Assembly (NCBI GenBank): GCA_001303885.1
Contig: LJUE01000020.1
Coordinates: forward strand, 1 to 14,661
Origin: Planctomycetes bacterium SM23_32
GTDB lineage: Bacteria > Planctomycetota > Brocadiia > SM23-32
Length of the DNA: 14,661 nucleotides
Direction of reading: 5' to 3'
How positions within the stretch are numbered: position 1 is the stretch's first letter; each line of letters opens with the position of its first letter. Below the pieces are notes generated by a model that saw only the letters and a list, made by a program, of their open reading frames with translations, made no database searches and was not told the origin of the DNA. The position numbers and the translations under genes are program-made. Shown in pieces: positions 13,901 through 14,661 of the stretch.

Positions 13901-14661
13901 AGCTCTCCCGGCGGTGCTCCGGCTCCAGGTTCCAGCCGAAGTCGCTCACGTGCGGCATGCTGAACGACAGCAGCATGCCCTCTTCGTCGGCCGCGCGCAG
14001 CAGGTCGGCGAAGTAGTTCACCCCGCCGGTGCGGAAGTGGTAGTTGCCCATGATGAAGAAGTTGAAGCCGTGCTTGCGCATGCGGGCGAAGGTGTTCGTT
14101 GCACCTTCGAGCGAGCCGGTGTCGGCGCTGTCGGCGCTGCCCAGGACCACTGCCCGCAGGTGGACGCGCTTGCCGTTCATGATGAAGTCGCGGCCCCGTA
14201 TGACGAAGTCGCGGAAGCCGAACCGCACCGGCAGGGCCTCGTCCGCCACGCGGCCGGCCGCGTCCAGCAGCTCCAGGCGCAGCGTGCAGAACTGCCGGTC
14301 GTGCACGTCCCACAGCGGCGGGTCCGGCCAGGGCTCGGACAGGGCGATGCGGCCCTCCTCCAGGTCCTCTGACGCGAAGGGGGCGCTGGTGAACTCCTTC
14401 GCCGTCTGCCCGCGATGCTCCACGCGCGCGCGCAGGCGGCACTCGCCTTCCTCGGGCAGCGCGAGGTCGGCCAGCAGCCTCAGGCGCCCCTCCTGAACGG
14501 AGGGCTGAACGAAGACGTCCTCGATGCGTGGGCCGCGCGGCGAGGAGAGCAGGTAGACGTCGCCGCAGAGCCCGCGGTATGGAAGGTCCGCCTCCGCCGC
14601 GAAAGCGCGGTCGGGGCCCATGAACGTCTGGGCCTGCCTGTCCATCGGCAGGGCCAGGGCC
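10926..14661 (-). CDS. Large multidomain GH2-like protein with tandem amidotransferase-like domains (5' end outside window)
   Basis: The frame is open to the right edge, so the start is not in the window; the Met at 14645 is used only for numbering. Residues 24-150 (GDVYLL... to RFGFRDF) look like the GH2 beta-sandwich that follows a missing N-terminal sugar-binding domain. Residues 152-480 are the TIM barrel: the start FIMNGKRVHLRAVVLG, HHPSVVLYAMNHN (262-274) and FFFVEWGLPH (358-367, candidate nucleophile Glu362). The usual Asn-Glu acid/base pair is replaced by Asn272-His273-Asn274. After a linker beta-domain (about 555-640) come two related Rossmann-like, ThuA/glutamine-amidotransferase-like domains (about 648-870 and 876-1052), each ending with GR(I/V)VFCQ. 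A jelly-roll domain like the GH2 sugar-binding domain closes the protein (about 1072-1216). Probably a beta-glycosidase or glycan-binding relative; the substrate is unknown. A sampled line at 13201 is about 75% GC. Confidence 0.82.
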   Translation of the reverse strand, partial: ALALPMDRQAQTFMGPDRAFAAEADLPYRGLCGDVYLLSSPRGPRIEDVFVQPSVQEGRLRLLADLALPEEGECRLRARVEHRGQTAKEFTSAPFASEDLEEGRIALSEPWPDPPLWDVHDRQFCTLRLELLDAAGRVADEALPVRFGFRDFVIRGRDFIMNGKRVHLRAVVLGSADSADTGSLEGATNTFARMRKHGFNFFIMGNYHFRTGGVNYFADLLRAADEEGMLLSFSMPHVSDFGWNLEPEHRRESYERIAGWIVRQVRHHPSVVLYAMNHNATGYQGDQDPEQLHGREAPEGNNRTQALRAQQIVADLDPTRPIYHHQSGNLGDFYTLNCYLNWAPIRERSRWLNVWAAEGIKPFFFVEWGLPHIASWSSYRGPEFIWRASVMQQAWTHEFAAAFKGDDAYTADQSDVQCLRNELHFWRNEQPFHYWNLHTTFANRDRNVLEIKSIYARRNWPAHRTWGVSAMLPWDQGDFWRRRPGVSTDDIPVETDWTALQRPGVSPDRLRHADSYLTSRHPEDHWEPTSIGRTMDRVNMPLLAYLAGRTGDFTEEDHNFLPGETVHKQVIVINDTREPAACTYRWALQGGPKGSGRIEAEPGGILKEAVSCRLPDDLAPGAYALSLSVTFEDGQTQQDALDVHVLPAPRAAAGAGIALYDPVGRTRAELEALGIPFTDARATDDLSDYALLVVGREALSAAGAAPDIAAVADGLNVLVFEQTEQALRDRLGFRTQVYGLRRVFPRVPDHPVLEGLSADHLRDWRGSATLYPPYMESPGGFQSYPHVRWCGFNNSRVWRCSTEGNVATALIEKPMRGDFLPIVDGGFDLQYAPLLECGAGRGRIVFCQMDVTGRSEADPAARTIIRNLVRYCAEAPPRQTRRAHYAGSARGRDTLRSLGVAADAPAGEMGSGDLLVLGPGAQGPPADEVRAAVERGLNVLLLANGEADLRNAPVPCRCEVRTVMNSRLDLARRGEALRGLSCAETHFRDFADLPLLSDPEPADEYGLLGAVELGEGRVVFCQAAPWMFDPAQFNHDRMTYRRTGFLLSRLLANLGAPMENRLLEHWSKPGLAVPDTSAGWVGEADPDEVGLEQGWHRPEFDDSAWQPIEVPGTWESQRPELADYDGIFWYRKEFDLPAVPQEAELVLTMGAVDDEDWTYLNGELIGSITAETHEQHWAAPRRYEMPRRLLRAGRNVLAVRVRDTYMGGGIVRGPVSVQAPGRWLESYYLAAPEADDDPYRYYRW

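Noticed and set aside
10818..14372. A 1184-codon open frame on the plus strand opposite the GH2-like gene
   Set aside because: It is the antisense of a strongly GC-biased coding sequence. Its translation is rich in Arg, Gly, Val, Ala and His with no recognisable domain, while the minus strand gives clear GH2-like motifs.
14643..14645. ATG at 14645 as the start of the GH2-like gene
   Set aside because: The frame continues open to the window edge, and the visible part begins after the usual GH2 N-terminal domain, so the real start lies to the right.
1..14661. CRISPR array, tRNA or insertion sequence
   Set aside because: No regularly spaced repeats, no cloverleaf-like tRNA motif and no transposase reading frame or terminal inverted repeats were seen.

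Overview
The window looks like part of a bacterial chromosome of high GC content (about 60-63% in 60-base lines sampled at 3781, 5821 and 9601, higher in the right-hand gene). It has short intergenic gaps, Shine-Dalgarno sites and sigma70-like promoter candidates. I cannot assign a phylum from the sequence. The combination of a very large multidomain GH2-like protein, sulfatase-like proteins ending in an 'RLRxLGY' tail and DUF354/UPF0104 genes would suit uncultivated high-GC groups such as Planctomycetota or Armatimonadota, but that is inference only. No tRNA, rRNA, CRISPR array or insertion sequence was seen.

Layout from left to right. Positions 1-843 (+) hold the C-terminal part of an alkaline-phosphatase-superfamily (type I phosphodiesterase) gene. 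It converges on the minus-strand cluster, with an imperfect hairpin at 900-931 between the two stop codons. Seven genes then lie on the minus strand and are transcribed right to left. Their order from upstream to downstream is: Gfo/Idh/MocA oxidoreductase fused to a hexapeptide acetyltransferase (8665-10299); DegT-family sugar aminotransferase (7543-8661); GT2 polyprenyl-phosphate glycosyltransferase (6444-7484); GT-C membrane glycosyltransferase (4453-6243); DUF354 GT-B-like protein (3373-4401); UPF0104/flippase-like membrane protein (2381-3376); and a sulfatase-like hydrolase or transferase with Thr at the nucleophile position (933-2255). A 626-base intergenic region (10300-10925) holds a good promoter candidate, an overlapping dyad and several hairpins. 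Upstream of it, on the same strand, is a huge GH2-like glycosidase gene (10926-14661) that runs off the right edge.

How the genes may work together. The fused oxidoreductase-acetyltransferase and the aminotransferase correspond to the WbpB/WbpD and WbpE (WlbA/WlbB/WlbC) activities. In known systems these convert UDP-GlcNAc uronic acid to UDP-2,3-diacetamido-2,3-dideoxyglucuronic acid. The GT2 and GT-C enzymes form a typical lipid-linked pair: one loads a sugar onto a polyprenyl phosphate, the other uses that donor outside the membrane. DUF354, UPF0104 and the two alkaline-phosphatase-fold enzymes could assemble, move or decorate the product. The best overall reading is a surface-glycan biosynthesis locus. 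Its least understood part is the DUF354-UPF0104-Thr-type sulfatase-like block.

Control. Three sigma70-like promoter candidates were found on the minus strand: before the oxidoreductase fusion (10560-10589), at the end of the GT2 gene (6441-6469) and before the sulfatase-like gene (2337-2365). They would divide the cluster into transcription units that match its three largest internal gaps.
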